16,484 nucleotides of DNA from Microcaldota archaeon (GCA_021821605.1 JAKACG010000009.1:1-16484), one strand, 5' to 3'. Positions 1 to 8,394 are shown, numbered from the stretch's first letter. Made by a program: numbers and translations. Notes: a model not told the origin generated them from the letters alone.

Positions 1-588
1 TAGGGTATTAAGGAGAGGAAGCAAACGAGTTGCAAGTTTTATCTCTTTATGTTCCTTAACTGGTCTTGGTTGGTCTTTTATCAACAACAAAGCGAGTATT
101 ATTGCTGCTATATTAAGATAAACTAACAAATAAAGATACTCTGAAGGGCTGTTAACTGCAAGAGCAGAGCCAAAACCATAAGCAACTATAGATCCTAAGA
201 GTCCAAATATACTATATCTGCTAAAATACTTAGGTAATGTTCTGCTTCTTTTAGTTCCCATGACTAGTATGTTTAACGCAGGAGATGCAGCTGTAGCTAC
301 AACTGCAAAAAGTGAGTAATACAAATAAGCGTTATACTGTCCTTGAAAAAAATGGAAAAGAAGCAGTATTGGTAATGTAAGCAATACAGACATCATTATG
401 AAAGGTTTACTCTTTCCATATTTGTCTGTTATTTTACCCCAGAACAAGGATGATGGTATGCTGACTAGATTATAAAGTGCAAAAGCAAGTCCAATATCAA
501 AAACATTTCCTTTAAGATATAGGATGTATAGAGGTAAAAATATCCCAAGACCGCTGCTAATTGCGGTTATAGGTATAATAGTACTCAT
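1..588 (-). CDS. MFS-type membrane transporter, partial (C-terminus beyond window)
   Basis: The frame stays open from 588 to the left edge (196 codons), so only the N-terminal part is present. It shows strongly hydrophobic helices (STIIPITAISSGLGIFLPLY, then ALYNLVSIPSSLFWG). The loop after helix 2 reads GKITDKYGKSKP, the classic major facilitator motif (G-x-x-x-D-[RK]-x-G-[RK]-[RK]), followed by at least three more helices. This identifies an MFS secondary transporter in the cell membrane; the substrate cannot be told. The ATG at 588 is the first conventional start but has no good ribosome binding site. The frame is open upstream to about 638, and a GGTGA at 627-623 lies 4 nt before an in-frame ATT at 618. 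That spacing matches other genes here, so the true start may be ATT at 618. Family confidence is high; start confidence is low. Confidence 0.82.
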   Translation of the reverse strand, partial: MSTIIPITAISSGLGIFLPLYILYLKGNVFDIGLAFALYNLVSIPSSLFWGKITDKYGKSKPFIMMSVLLTLPILLLFHFFQGQYNAYLYYSLFAVVATAASPALNILVMGTKRSRTLPKYFSRYSIFGLLGSIVAYGFGSALAVNSPSEYLYLLVYLNIAAIILALLLIKDQPRPVKEHKEIKLATRLLPLLNTL

Positions 589-675
589 CCAGCTGTAGCC
601 TTGCTTTTTATTTGAAATTTTATCACCAGCGTGTTTATTTATTTACTGTAAACAATAAAAAGCTAAGCATTTTTT

Positions 676-687
676 AAAGTATAAAAA
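676..687 (-). promoter_or_regulatory. Possible TATA box for the MFS transporter gene
   Basis: On the minus strand the sequence reads TTTTATACTTTA. Initiation about 26 nt downstream would fall near 655, giving a leader of roughly 35-65 nt depending on which start is used. The whole region is A/T-rich, so this is a weak call. Confidence 0.3.
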
Positions 688-689
688 AA

Positions 690-748
690 GCTAAAAAAGA
701 AGAAAGAAGTATAAAAAGAGAAAAAGAAATGGTTGTAAAAATAAAAAA
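690..748 (-). terminator. T-tract terminator downstream of uS10
   Basis: Immediately after the uS10 stop the minus strand contains several runs of T interrupted by single other bases (736-747, 717-725, 684-690). Archaeal RNA polymerase typically terminates at such oligo-T stretches without needing a hairpin, and I see no strong hairpin here. Confidence 0.4.
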
Positions 749-1051
749 TTAAAGCGACATTTCTATCTGGACTGTGTCAGGCACTAATATTCTCATTACT
801 TGTCTAAGCGCCTGCTCACTTCCATCTATTTGGACTATCCATTTATGTATTCGCATTTGCCAGTGTTCAAATGTATGTGAACCGTCGCCACATGGTGTTT
901 TTCTAGTAGATATATCCAAAACTCTTGTAGGCAATGGTATTGGACCTTTATACTTCACTCCTGATACCTTTGCAATCTCTACAATCTGTCTTGCAATATC
1001 TCTAGCGTCGTTCTTGTTTCTGCTTATTAATTTTATTTTTGCTACTGGCAT
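749..1051 (-). CDS. rps10: Small ribosomal subunit protein uS10
   Basis: This 100-residue protein is a full-length archaeal/eukaryotic-type S10 (family about 100-105 residues). It is a component of the 30S head. Recognisable stretches are KIKLISRN near the N-terminus, GPIPLPTRVLDISTRKTPCG in the middle, and HTFEHWQMRIHKWIV followed by ILVPDTVQIEM at the end. The ATG at 1051 is preceded by AGTGA with a 4-nt gap, the same layout seen at other genes here. It follows the EF-1alpha stop by 11 nt, the tuf-rps10 order that ends the archaeal str operon, so the two are almost certainly cotranscribed. Nothing unusual is seen in it. Confidence 0.97.
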   Translation of the reverse strand: MPVAKIKLISRNKNDARDIARQIVEIAKVSGVKYKGPIPLPTRVLDISTRKTPCGDGSHTFEHWQMRIHKWIVQIDGSEQALRQVMRILVPDTVQIEMSL

Positions 1052-1062
1052 TAAGTCACTTC

Positions 1063-2334
1063 TTATCCTTGTCTTTTTACAACATCAAGAACTACTCCTG
1101 CTGCAACCGTTTGTCCCATATCTCTTATTGCAAATCTTCCTAACTGTGGGAAGTCGCTGAACTTCTCTACTACTGTTGGCTTTGAAGGTTTTATTCTTAC
1201 TATTGCAACATCTCCGTTCTTTATGAACTCTGGGTTTTTCTGCAGGGTCTGTCCAGTTTTAGGATCCTTCTTTTCAATTATCTCTACTATTGTTGCTGCT
1301 ATCTGCGCTGTGTGTATATGGAACACTGGCGTGTATCCCGGTGCTATTGCGTTCTTGTGGTTTATTACCACTATCTGCGCTGTGAACTCCTGTGCAACTG
1401 TAGGTGGGTTATTTGCTGGACCTACCACGTCTCCTCTTTTAATATCTTTTTTATCTATTCCCTTAACGTTAAATCCTACATTGTCTCCTGGTATTGCCTG
1501 CTGCAATTGTTGGTGGTGCATTTCTATGCTCTTAACATCTGTTTTTACTCCAGAAGGCATTATTATTATCTGATCTCCAGGTTTCATTATTCCAGTTTCA
1601 ACCTTTCCTACTGGAACTGTTCCGAATCCTGCAACGCTGTGTACGTCTTGAATAGGCAATCTTAATGCTTTGTCTGTTGGCTTGTTTGGAACTGTAAAGT
1701 TATCAAGACACTGTAATAATGTAGGGCCTGTGTACCATCCCATCTTTTCTGACTTTACTACCATATTGTCTCCTTGCAAAGCGGAGTATGGTATAAATGT
1801 TATCTTGCTTACATCATATCCTACTGTTTTTAAAAGCTCAGTTACTTTTGTTTTTGCCTCTTCAAACTTTGCTTTATCATATCCTGCAGCGTCCATCTTG
1901 TTTATTCCTACTACTAATTGTGCTATTCCTAGAACTCTTGCAAGGTATGCGTGCTCTCTTGTTTGGCTTTGTATTCCATCTATTGCTGAAACTACCAATA
2001 CCGCTGCGTCTGCTTGGCTTGCTCCTGTAATCATATTCTTTACGAAGTCTCTGTGTCCAGGCGCATCAATTATTGTGAAGTAGTACTTTTGTGTTTGGAA
2101 GTCTTTGTGCATAATGTCTATTGTTATTCCTCTTTCTCTCTCTTCCTTAAGCTGATCCATTACGAAAGCAAACTCGAATGAAGGTCTGTTGTATTTTGTT
2201 ACCTCATCCTTGATTTTTTTCATATCCTGCTCTGTAACTGCTTTTGTATCATAAAGCAACCTTCCTACTGTAGTTGACTTTCCGTGGTCAACGTGACCTA
2301 TAAAGATCAAGTTCATGTGTGGTTTTTCTGCCAT
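1063..2334 (-). CDS. tuf: Translation elongation factor 1-alpha (aEF1A)
   Basis: This GTPase delivers aminoacyl-tRNA to the ribosomal A site. At 423 residues it has the normal archaeal length. G1 is GHVDHGKST (13-21), the switch-I region ends in ERGITID (67-73), G3 is DAPGH (90-94) and G4 is NKMD (145-148). Domains 2 and 3 follow, ending in [20 protein letters not shown]. The [16 protein letters not shown]-terminus is of archaeal/eukaryotic type, not bacterial EF-Tu. The ATG at 2334 has GGTGA 5 nt upstream. uS10 follows directly. The usual upstream str-operon genes (rps12, rps7, fusA) are absent; an unrelated giant surface protein lies upstream, so tuf-rps10 here is a two-gene unit with its own promoter. 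Confidence 0.98.
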   Translation of the reverse strand: MAEKPHMNLIFIGHVDHGKSTTVGRLLYDTKAVTEQDMKKIKDEVTKYNRPSFEFAFVMDQLKEERERGITIDIMHKDFQTQKYYFTIIDAPGHRDFVKNMITGASQADAAVLVVSAIDGIQSQTREHAYLARVLGIAQLVVGINKMDAAGYDKAKFEEAKTKVTELLKTVGYDVSKITFIPYSALQGDNMVVKSEKMGWYTGPTLLQCLDNFTVPNKPTDKALRLPIQDVHSVAGFGTVPVGKVETGIMKPGDQIIIMPSGVKTDVKSIEMHHQQLQQAIPGDNVGFNVKGIDKKDIKRGDVVGPANNPPTVAQEFTAQIVVINHKNAIAPGYTPVFHIHTAQIAATIVEIIEKKDPKTGQTLQKNPEFIKNGDVAIVRIKPSKPTVVEKFSDFPQLGRFAIRDMGQTVAAGVVLDVVKRQG

Positions 2335-2604
2335 TTAATTCACCTAAATAAATATTTTTTAATATAATTAGCCAAAAACTAAGCCGTTTTAGCTGAACGC
2401 TTTAAATGTAAATATTTTATATTGCAATAACCTATATATATCTTTCTATGTATGTGCTGCATTGTATATTCCGCATAAATCTTTATAAAAATATCTTATA
2501 ACTTATCTCCGTTTTTCATCTTGGTTTATTTCATCAATATTATAATTAAACTTTATTGGCTTATGCTTGTTATTTGTTTATTATAATAAATTTTCATAAA
2601 CTTT
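2335..2604. other. Intergenic region upstream of EF-1alpha
   Basis: These 270 bases hold no gene I can support. On the minus strand they contain several A/T-rich TATA-like stretches (about 2480-2490, 2431-2442 and 2414-2424), any of which could drive EF-1alpha. A possible stem-loop lies at 2370-2394 in the probable leader, and the GGTGA ribosome binding site is at 2340-2344. No tRNA-like fold or T-loop consensus is visible. Confidence 0.5.
2414..2424 (-). promoter_or_regulatory. Candidate TATA box of EF-1alpha
   Basis: The minus strand reads CAATATAAAAT. Initiation about 26 nt downstream would be near 2393, giving a leader of about 60 nt that begins at the possible stem-loop. Competing TATA-like sequences at 2400-2407 and 2431-2442 make the exact choice uncertain. 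Confidence 0.35.
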
Positions 2605-5600
2605 CTACAATTTAAAGCCAACATGCCTACTATTTACACTACTTTTATAAAAAATTGGTTTTTTATATGGTGTCTGGCCTGAATTCCCAAACTCTACAGA
2701 TGTTATATTAAGTTCATAAGTACCTGCGTTTGGTAGTATTTTCAAATATAAATTATGTACACCAGTTGTTGTATTTATTGCGCCACTTTCAAAAGAAAAG
2801 AGTTGCTGTGAGTTTTGGTCATAAGTGGGAGTTATGTTAAAAATACCTACAATCTTACCGGAACTTAGATTATCAAGCTGTACATATATCTGGGCTTTTT
2901 TAAATTGAGAGCTTAATGATAGGTTTGCAATTATTTTATTTACTCCATTAGATGAAAAGTTAACATTATTAAACTCAAGATATCCCATATTTCCTCCGTA
3001 CGATGCAAGTTCTTCAAAAGAATCATAAGATCCCATATTTCCTATCCAAACCACATACTGTCCCCAAAATTCACAGTTCAAACACGAATTATAACTTCCA
3101 GAGTAGATTTCTGACAAAGCGTTTCTTGTAGTATTAATACTTTCAATATTACTAGCTGAAGAGTCTTGATACCAATTTGTAGATTTGACTAGATAATAAT
3201 ATGTACCGGCAGAGGTGTAATTGTCTATATAGCTAGTAGTATTAACTACTGCTATAGGTAAAAAGTTATTTTGATTTCCTTCAGATCTTTCTACAACAAA
3301 CTCTCCTAAATTATTAGTAAATGTTGGTCCATTCCAAGATAAATGTGGTGTATTCTGGTCTGAAATTTTCAAGTTTGTAGGTGCATTAGGTATCGGTGTA
3401 CTTGAGTTAGACTTTATAAAACTTTGAGTAATTTCCCACCATGGAGCTGTATTGGACCATTGGTCTTGATATCCTCCCCATAATATTGTGCCATTAGCAT
3501 GCCTTCCTACTACGTATAAATTCAATGCCCATATATATGGAGGAACAAGAACACCGCTTTGAGGGTAGGTATAATAATACATTGATAAAAACGGATAAAC
3601 TGGTTTTCCTAGTGCATGGCCTTCGTTTATTGTTGCTATTGCATATTGCGACCAATTATAAGGTGTTTGAATATCGTTGTATAAGCTAGGAGAAAGATAA
3701 CTAAGGTTTTCTACTAATCCAGTTAACTCTTCGTTTGCATTCTTCCAAGCACTGAAAGCAGCAGAATCGGTAACATAATTAACCTCACCCCAAGCCGGAG
3801 ACCATAATCCTAGAGGGACAAGTCCATAGAAGCCTACTAATAATTGGGGTTGTACTTCATGAACCCATTTTACAATCTCTTCAAATTTAGAAATATTTTC
3901 TGCAATCTGCTGTGGTTGACCAGATCTATAATCTATTGGCCACGCCTCTAAATCACCATTAAATAGCTCATTTCCTGAAGAAGCAACGTAATTTGCCGTA
4001 GAGTAAACGCTTTGCACATCTGGATTTACTCCTGGGCCATACTCACCTAAACTATTAAATCCTGTTCCTGAAACAAAAGCTGGCATCATATTATACTGTG
4101 ATAAAGAAGGTTCTCCTGTAAATAAAAAAGAATAATAAGTTTTGAATCCTGTGTTGTTTTTGGTTGGATTTTCTACAGCTACAATAGTCGAAGATACAGT
4201 TGTTTGCGCAATTGTAGTGGTCTGAACAGAAGAAGTATATGCTCCTATATTTACTGAACTTGTGGTGCCTGCGGAGTTGGTGCTTGTAGTAGATGTGGTA
4301 GATGTTGTAGAGGTTGTGGTAGAAATTATTGTCGCATCTGTTCCTGTTGCATTAAATACGGCACAGCATCTTAATGTTTTTCCTGATATCAAGTACTGCC
4401 CTGTGCCATAATTTGTATTCAGTTCAATACGATAAAAATAATCTTCTCCTATATTTGCCAAAGCAGTAAGATTATAATAAAGTGTTATATTTTGTTTTGG
4501 AGCAACACTAAAAACACTTAAGTTTTGTTTTATTATATTTCCGACAAATATTTTTGAAGTTCCAACTATACTGCTATTATTTCCATATAATGTTACATTT
4601 ATTTTGGAAATTATATCTGTTCTTTGAGTAGGGTTATTTATTTTTATTTCTAATTCGGAGCTGTTATTTTTTAAAAAGCTATTCACCGAAGAAGAAATCC
4701 TTAAATAAGGCGATACATAAAATTGTTCCTTTTTAACAAAATTATATCCTGGAAGCTCTATGCTTATATTATGCATTCCTACGCTTAGATCAATATTTGA
4801 AATAGCTATGAAATTAAAATATTTTTTATAAGATATTGCTTTATTATCTATATTTAAATTAATATAATTATAATTCGGAGCTACATTTCCGAGGTTAATT
4901 AACATAGTTCTGTTTGAGTATCCTATAAAAGTAATATTGGGATTTATTGTTTTATTATAAATAAATTCTTCTAATGCATATCTATAATATTGGTTTAAAG
5001 AATATAAATAAAAAAATCTATTAGCCGCAAGATTGTTTGAACTAGAATTTTTATTAAAGAAATTTATAAAATTAGAAATGTCTTTTGGATTGGTATAAAA
5101 CTCATTCTCTAACATATTGCTTACTATGTCTGAAGGCTCTAAACCTATATTGTGGTTTTGTATTGGTGTTGTATAAACATTTTCTTCAGGAATATAATTT
5201 TCTGCTATACCAAAAAGATTTACAAAGCTATTATTTAAGAAAATACCCTCATTCAATAAGGATGACAAAGAAACATTTTTTAAAACAGAGTCCATCTTCA
5301 AATATCTCAAAACATAAAGGTCCTCTAAAACTGAAGGGTATGTTGAAACCAACAATGTTCCATTACCAAACTCAGAATTACTTATTTGAAAACCTGAATT
5401 TTCTATCGATATCAAATCAGAGTACCTTAAAATTCCATAATCTAAATATTCATTTCCGAAATTCGAATAATTAGGCAATTGATAATTATTTAACATATTA
5501 CTCAAAGTGCCTTGCTGTGTGTTCAGATTATTTAATTGTTCATAAGTGCTAAAATTTGTATTTGTATCAAGTGAAAAGAGCGTATAGTTTGAGATCATGT

Positions 5601-6390
5601 ACCTTACATTACTATCATATTGATTTATTTTATTGTTAATGTTAGTGAATGCATTTGTATTAGAACTGTTTATCCAATATGAAGTAATAAAACTAAGTAA
5701 TATAAAAGTAGCAACTAAAGAAAGTACTGCAACAACAAAGTATTTTTTATCAAATTTTAATACTTCATAAAATGTGGTTAAAAACAAAATCATTACTCCT
5801 AATACTTCAAATATAAATGAAATATAAGAGATATAATAATTAAAAGAATTATATTGTGTGGTTATGCCTACGCTGCCATTAACGCTAGAAATAATCGGCA
5901 TTATGCTTTTTGATGCAATACTAAAAACATCTACGACATTATATGGTGATATTTTATATCCAAGAAAAATAACTCCTGGAAGTATTAAAAATATGAAAAC
6001 AGCTAAAAAAGAGTACCACAATCCTGCTGACCAGAAGTATGCCTTTTCGGCATCAGAGCTGTTTTTAATGTTCTTATAAATTAACAGTATCTTTATTGAC
6101 AATAAAAGTTCTATAATCCCATATAATAGAAAAAATAAAATACTCCAGCTTAAAATAACAGAAAGTTGATCCTGGAAATTAACTAAATTATAACTTAATG
6201 TCATTATAATGAAATATATAATAAACAAAAGCGACGAAGAAAGAAGAGATACTCCAGATATAAGAACAAACCTTTCTAGGCTATTATTATAAGATTTTTT
6301 ATCATTTTTTTCTGGGATTCTTAATTTTTCATAATCTATTGTATCTTTTGTATCTTGCGTTGCAGGATCTTGATTTTCTGTATTTTCCAT
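2605..6390 (-). CDS. Giant membrane-anchored surface protein with glycosidase-like, FN3 and CBM6-like domains
   Basis: Read from the ATG at 6390 this is 1261 residues. The frame extends to 6558, but a TATA box ends 21 nt before 6390 and the extension would overlap the divergent gene. Order: a charged cytoplasmic N-terminus; about five membrane helices (near 40-65, 76-104, 118-145, 186-208, 217-239; the second is long and could be two); an Asn-rich outer region with many N-x-S/T sequons; a Thr/Ser linker (690-712); a glycosidase-like domain (about 749-994); an FN3-like domain (999-1087); and a CBM6-like beta-sandwich (about 1104-1237). In the catalytic-type domain, NGDLEAWP puts D813 and E815 in a D-x-E arrangement. 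PSLYN (901-905) and GTILWGG (967-973) recall family 56 hyaluronidases or other GH18/GH56-like barrels. That is pattern matching by eye, so the substrate is unknown. Five helices give N-in, C-out, agreeing with an outer enzyme bound to sugar polymer. Confidence 0.8.
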   Translation of the reverse strand: MENTENQDPATQDTKDTIDYEKLRIPEKNDKKSYNNSLERFVLISGVSLLSSSLLFIIYFIIMTLSYNLVNFQDQLSVILSWSILFFLLYGIIELLLSIKILLIYKNIKNSSDAEKAYFWSAGLWYSFLAVFIFLILPGVIFLGYKISPYNVVDVFSIASKSIMPIISSVNGSVGITTQYNSFNYYISYISFIFEVLGVMILFLTTFYEVLKFDKKYFVVAVLSLVATFILLSFITSYWINSSNTNAFTNINNKINQYDSNVRYMISNYTLFSLDTNTNFSTYEQLNNLNTQQGTLSNMLNNYQLPNYSNFGNEYLDYGILRYSDLISIENSGFQISNSEFGNGTLLVSTYPSVLEDLYVLRYLKMDSVLKNVSLSSLLNEGIFLNNSFVNLFGIAENYIPEENVYTTPIQNHNIGLEPSDIVSNMLENEFYTNPKDISNFINFFNKNSSSNNLAANRFFYLYSLNQYYRYALEEFIYNKTINPNITFIGYSNRTMLINLGNVAPNYNYINLNIDNKAISYKKYFNFIAISNIDLSVGMHNISIELPGYNFVKKEQFYVSPYLRISSSVNSFLKNNSSELEIKINNPTQRTDIISKINVTLYGNNSSIVGTSKIFVGNIIKQNLSVFSVAPKQNITLYYNLTALANIGEDYFYRIELNTNYGTGQYLISGKTLRCCAVFNATGTDATIISTTTSTTSTTSTTSTNSAGTTSSVNIGAYTSSVQTTTIAQTTVSSTIVAVENPTKNNTGFKTYYSFLFTGEPSLSQYNMMPAFVSGTGFNSLGEYGPGVNPDVQSVYSTANYVASSGNELFNGDLEAWPIDYRSGQPQQIAENISKFEEIVKWVHEVQPQLLVGFYGLVPLGLWSPAWGEVNYVTDSAAFSAWKNANEELTGLVENLSYLSPSLYNDIQTPYNWSQYAIATINEGHALGKPVYPFLSMYYYTYPQSGVLVPPYIWALNLYVVGRHANGTILWGGYQDQWSNTAPWWEITQSFIKSNSSTPIPNAPTNLKISDQNTPHLSWNGPTFTNNLGEFVVERSEGNQNNFLPIAVVNTTSYIDNYTSAGTYYYLVKSTNWYQDSSASNIESINTTRNALSEIYSGSYNSCLNCEFWGQYVVWIGNMGSYDSFEELASYGGNMGYLEFNNVNFSSNGVNKIIANLSLSSQFKKAQIYVQLDNLSSGKIVGIFNITPTYDQNSQQLFSFESGAINTTTGVHNLYLKILPNAGTYELNITSVEFGNSGQTPYKKPIFYKSSVNSRHVGFKL
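4255..4323 (-). repeat. Low-complexity Thr/Thr/Ser coding repeat
   Basis: A 9-nt unit encoding Thr-Thr-Ser is repeated about four times with drift, followed by a related Thr/Ser-rich tail. It forms the flexible linker between the Asn-rich region and the glycosidase-like domain of the giant surface protein. Such repeats are length-variable in surface proteins and are likely O-glycosylated (inference). Confidence 0.65.
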
Positions 6391-6410
6391 ATATTCTTTA
6401 CATCTAATAA

Positions 6411-6420
6411 CTTTAAATAA
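6411..6420 (-). promoter_or_regulatory. TATA box of the giant surface protein gene
   Basis: The minus strand reads TTATTTAAAG, centred about 26 nt upstream of the ATG at 6390. This places transcription initiation essentially at the start codon, a leaderless mRNA. It is the main reason for choosing 6390 over the upstream in-frame ATG at 6558. Confidence 0.6.
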
Positions 6421-6486
6421 TGTGCATTTTCTCTTTTTATACTTCTTTTTTAAATAATTCAAATCGAAAGATCTCAATCGGAAGAG

Positions 6487-6494
6487 TTTATAAT
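6487..6494 (+). promoter_or_regulatory. TATA box of the divergent winged-helix-like gene
   Basis: TTTATAAT is centred about 31 nt upstream of the ATG at 6522, giving a leader of only a few bases. With the oppositely oriented box at 6411-6420 it makes 6391-6521 a compact divergent promoter region of 131 bp. Confidence 0.5.
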
Positions 6495-6521
6495 TTTTAG
6501 CTATAATATCTAATTGATATA

Positions 6522-6971
6522 ATGCCAATAAAATACTGGGAATATGAAGATGCTCCACTTAAGGAAAAGCTGAAAAATCCTACGGTGCGTGAAGTAGCAA
6601 AGATATACTTTGAAAATGAAACACGCGCTTACAGATTTGCTATGGCACTTCTAGAAGTAAAAGATAAAAATCAACTACGACTCAAAGATTGCAGCAACCT
6701 TTTACCTATAGCTACTTGGAAAAGATATCTAGATTTCGGAGTTACTGTAGGAATATTAAAACATGAAAGTGGTGCGTATAGCTTTACAGACAGATACACT
6801 AAACCATTCAAAAACATACCTGTTTATATAAAGTCCTGGATTGAAGATAATAAAAAAGAGGATCCTTCCCTGCTTTTTGTGACGGCTAAAACTGGCAGAC
6901 AGAAAAGCAGAAGGGTAAATACCTATAAAGAAGAAAGCGAAAATAATACAAACAACACATCTAATCGGTAG
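6522..6971 (+). CDS. Small basic protein, probable winged helix-turn-helix
   Basis: I do not recognise this 149-residue protein by family. Residues about 20-107 are predominantly helical and end in GILKHESGAYSFTDRYTKPF (77-96), which looks like the recognition helix end, beta-hairpin wing and following strand of a winged helix. The C-terminus (about 122-149) is basic and then Asn-rich (KTGRQKSRR, NNTNNTSNR) and probably disordered. No signal peptide or membrane helix is present, so it is cytoplasmic. It is transcribed divergently from the giant surface protein gene across 131 bp, a common layout for a regulator and its target (inference). Its last 11 nt overlap the end of the convergent cysS gene. 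DNA-binding is plausible but unproven. Confidence 0.75.
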   Translation: MPIKYWEYEDAPLKEKLKNPTVREVAKIYFENETRAYRFAMALLEVKDKNQLRLKDCSNLLPIATWKRYLDFGVTVGILKHESGAYSFTDRYTKPFKNIPVYIKSWIEDNKKEDPSLLFVTAKTGRQKSRRVNTYKEESENNTNNTSNR

Positions 6972-8394
6972 ATCTGTACCATACTGTGCCTTCTACAGAG
7001 TCTTCAAGCGTTATTTTATATTTCTCTAATAACTCTTTTCTTATATTGTCTGCATTTGAAAAGTCCTTAATTTTTCTAAATGCTTCTCTTTTTTCTATAA
7101 GCTCTAAGGCATTTTTAGGTAAAGCTGTGCTAAGATGCATATTCATATCAAGTCCTAAAATACTATCAAAATCTAACATAGTTTGTATTACATACTCTGC
7201 TTCATTTTTTGTCAATGACTTTTTATTTGATATGTTTATTATTTCATGCATCTTTGCTATTGCCTTTGGTGTATTTAAATCATCATAAACTTCATTAAAG
7301 AACTCATCCTTCTTTTTTTCAATGCTTTTTATAAATGTTTTTTCCAGAATACCTTCTTTTTCTACTGCGCTTGTTTTACTTATAAAAATATAAATTGCCT
7401 TAAGTGAGTCTTCTGCTTTTTTCAAAGAATCAAATGTAAAGTTAAGCATATTTCTATAATGAACCGTAAGCGCAAGATACCTAAATGATAAAGGTGAAAA
7501 ACCTTTTTTCTGTAAATCACTTACGGTATAAACATTTCTAAGCGACTTGCTCATTTTTTTACCATCAACTATGAGAAAAGCCACATGAAACCAATATCTA
7601 ACAAATTTTTTACCTGTAGCTGCTTCGCTTTGCGCTATTTCATTTGTATGGTGTATTGGTATGTGGTCAGTTCCACCGCAGTGTATATCTAACTGCTCAC
7701 CTAAAAACTTCATTGACATTGCACTACATTCTATATGCCAGCCTGGAAATCCTTTTCCAAAAGAAGTATTCCAAACCATTTCTTTTTCTTCAGGTTTTGA
7801 GAATCTCCAAACTGCAAAATCTGTTATACTCTTCAAACCTTCCGGTCGTTCTACTCTTGCTCCTGCAACAAGCTCCTTATTTAATTTTTCAAAAGTACTT
7901 CCCGATAATGCTCCATAGTCCTTGAACTTTGAGGTATCAAAGTATATGCCACTTTTTGTATTATACAAATAACCTTTTTGATTAAGGGTGTTTATCAACT
8001 CTATCATCGGATCTATATTAAAAGAAGCTCTTGAAACGACTGTTGGTTTAAGTATAAATAGTTTTTTTGAATCATCTTCAAAAGCCTTCATATAAAATTG
8101 TATTATTTCCTCGGGGGATTTATGCTCTTTTTTAGCCTCGTCTCTTATTTTATCTTCGCCTAAATCTCCATCTCCTATATTATGTCCTACATCTGTTATA
8201 TTCATAACATGCTCTACTTCGTATCCTTTGTGTATTAGGGCTCTTTTTAAAAAATCAATGCTTATGTATGTTCTCATATTTCCTATATGGGCATAAAAAT
8301 AAACTGTAGGTCCACACGCATACATTCTAACTTTATGATCCTCAATAGGTTTAAACTGCAATTCCTTTCTTTCTAATGTGTCATAAAGTTTCAT
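6961..8394 (-). CDS. cysS: Cysteinyl-tRNA synthetase
   Basis: This class I synthetase charges tRNA-Cys with cysteine using ATP in the cytoplasm. At 477 residues it is full length. The HIGH-type motif is HIGN (36-39) just after CGPTVY, and KMSKS is at 280-284. The four zinc ligands of the family are present by alignment to the E. coli enzyme: C27, C223 (HIECSAMS), H248 and E252 (HHTNE). The zinc site gives discrimination for cysteine. The helical anticodon-binding part follows KMSKS. Its presence implies direct Cys-tRNA formation, unlike methanogens that use the SepRS/SepCysS route. The ATG at 8394 has AAGGAT just upstream. Its 3' end overlaps the convergent gene by 11 nt. It may have its own promoter or be read through from the upstream surface protein gene. 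Confidence 0.97.
   Translation of the reverse strand: MKLYDTLERKELQFKPIEDHKVRMYACGPTVYFYAHIGNMRTYISIDFLKRALIHKGYEVEHVMNITDVGHNIGDGDLGEDKIRDEAKKEHKSPEEIIQFYMKAFEDDSKKLFILKPTVVSRASFNIDPMIELINTLNQKGYLYNTKSGIYFDTSKFKDYGALSGSTFEKLNKELVAGARVERPEGLKSITDFAVWRFSKPEEKEMVWNTSFGKGFPGWHIECSAMSMKFLGEQLDIHCGGTDHIPIHHTNEIAQSEAATGKKFVRYWFHVAFLIVDGKKMSKSLRNVYTVSDLQKKGFSPLSFRYLALTVHYRNMLNFTFDSLKKAEDSLKAIYIFISKTSAVEKEGILEKTFIKSIEKKKDEFFNEVYDDLNTPKAIAKMHEIINISNKKSLTKNEAEYVIQTMLDFDSILGLDMNMHLSTALPKNALELIEKREAFRKIKDFSNADNIRKELLEKYKITLEDSVEGTVWYRSTD

Noticed and set aside
774..1160. Plus-strand open frames opposite uS10 and EF-1alpha, and similar frames opposite cysS, kae1, dnaK and dnaJ.
   Set aside because: They are antisense shadows of strongly conserved genes, lack ribosome binding sites and have unnatural compositions.
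2440..2604. A TTGATGA sequence on the minus strand resembling a C box, considered as a C/D-box guide RNA.
   Set aside because: It departs from the RUGAUGA consensus and no CUGA D box lies at a suitable distance. A 14-codon frame there also has no supporting signal.
5085..5474. A 129-codon plus-strand frame opposite the giant surface protein gene.
   Set aside because: It has no promoter or ribosome binding site, no domain signature, and lies wholly within a better-supported frame.
6391..6558. The 56-residue N-terminal extension of the giant protein.
   Set aside because: It overlaps the divergent gene, reads like translated noncoding A/T-rich sequence, and spans the TATA box that fits the ATG at 6390.
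6961..6971. The 11-nt convergent overlap between the winged-helix-like gene and cysS, considered as an antisense regulatory arrangement.
   Set aside because: Short tail-to-tail overlaps are common in compact genomes, and nothing else in the sequence points to regulation.
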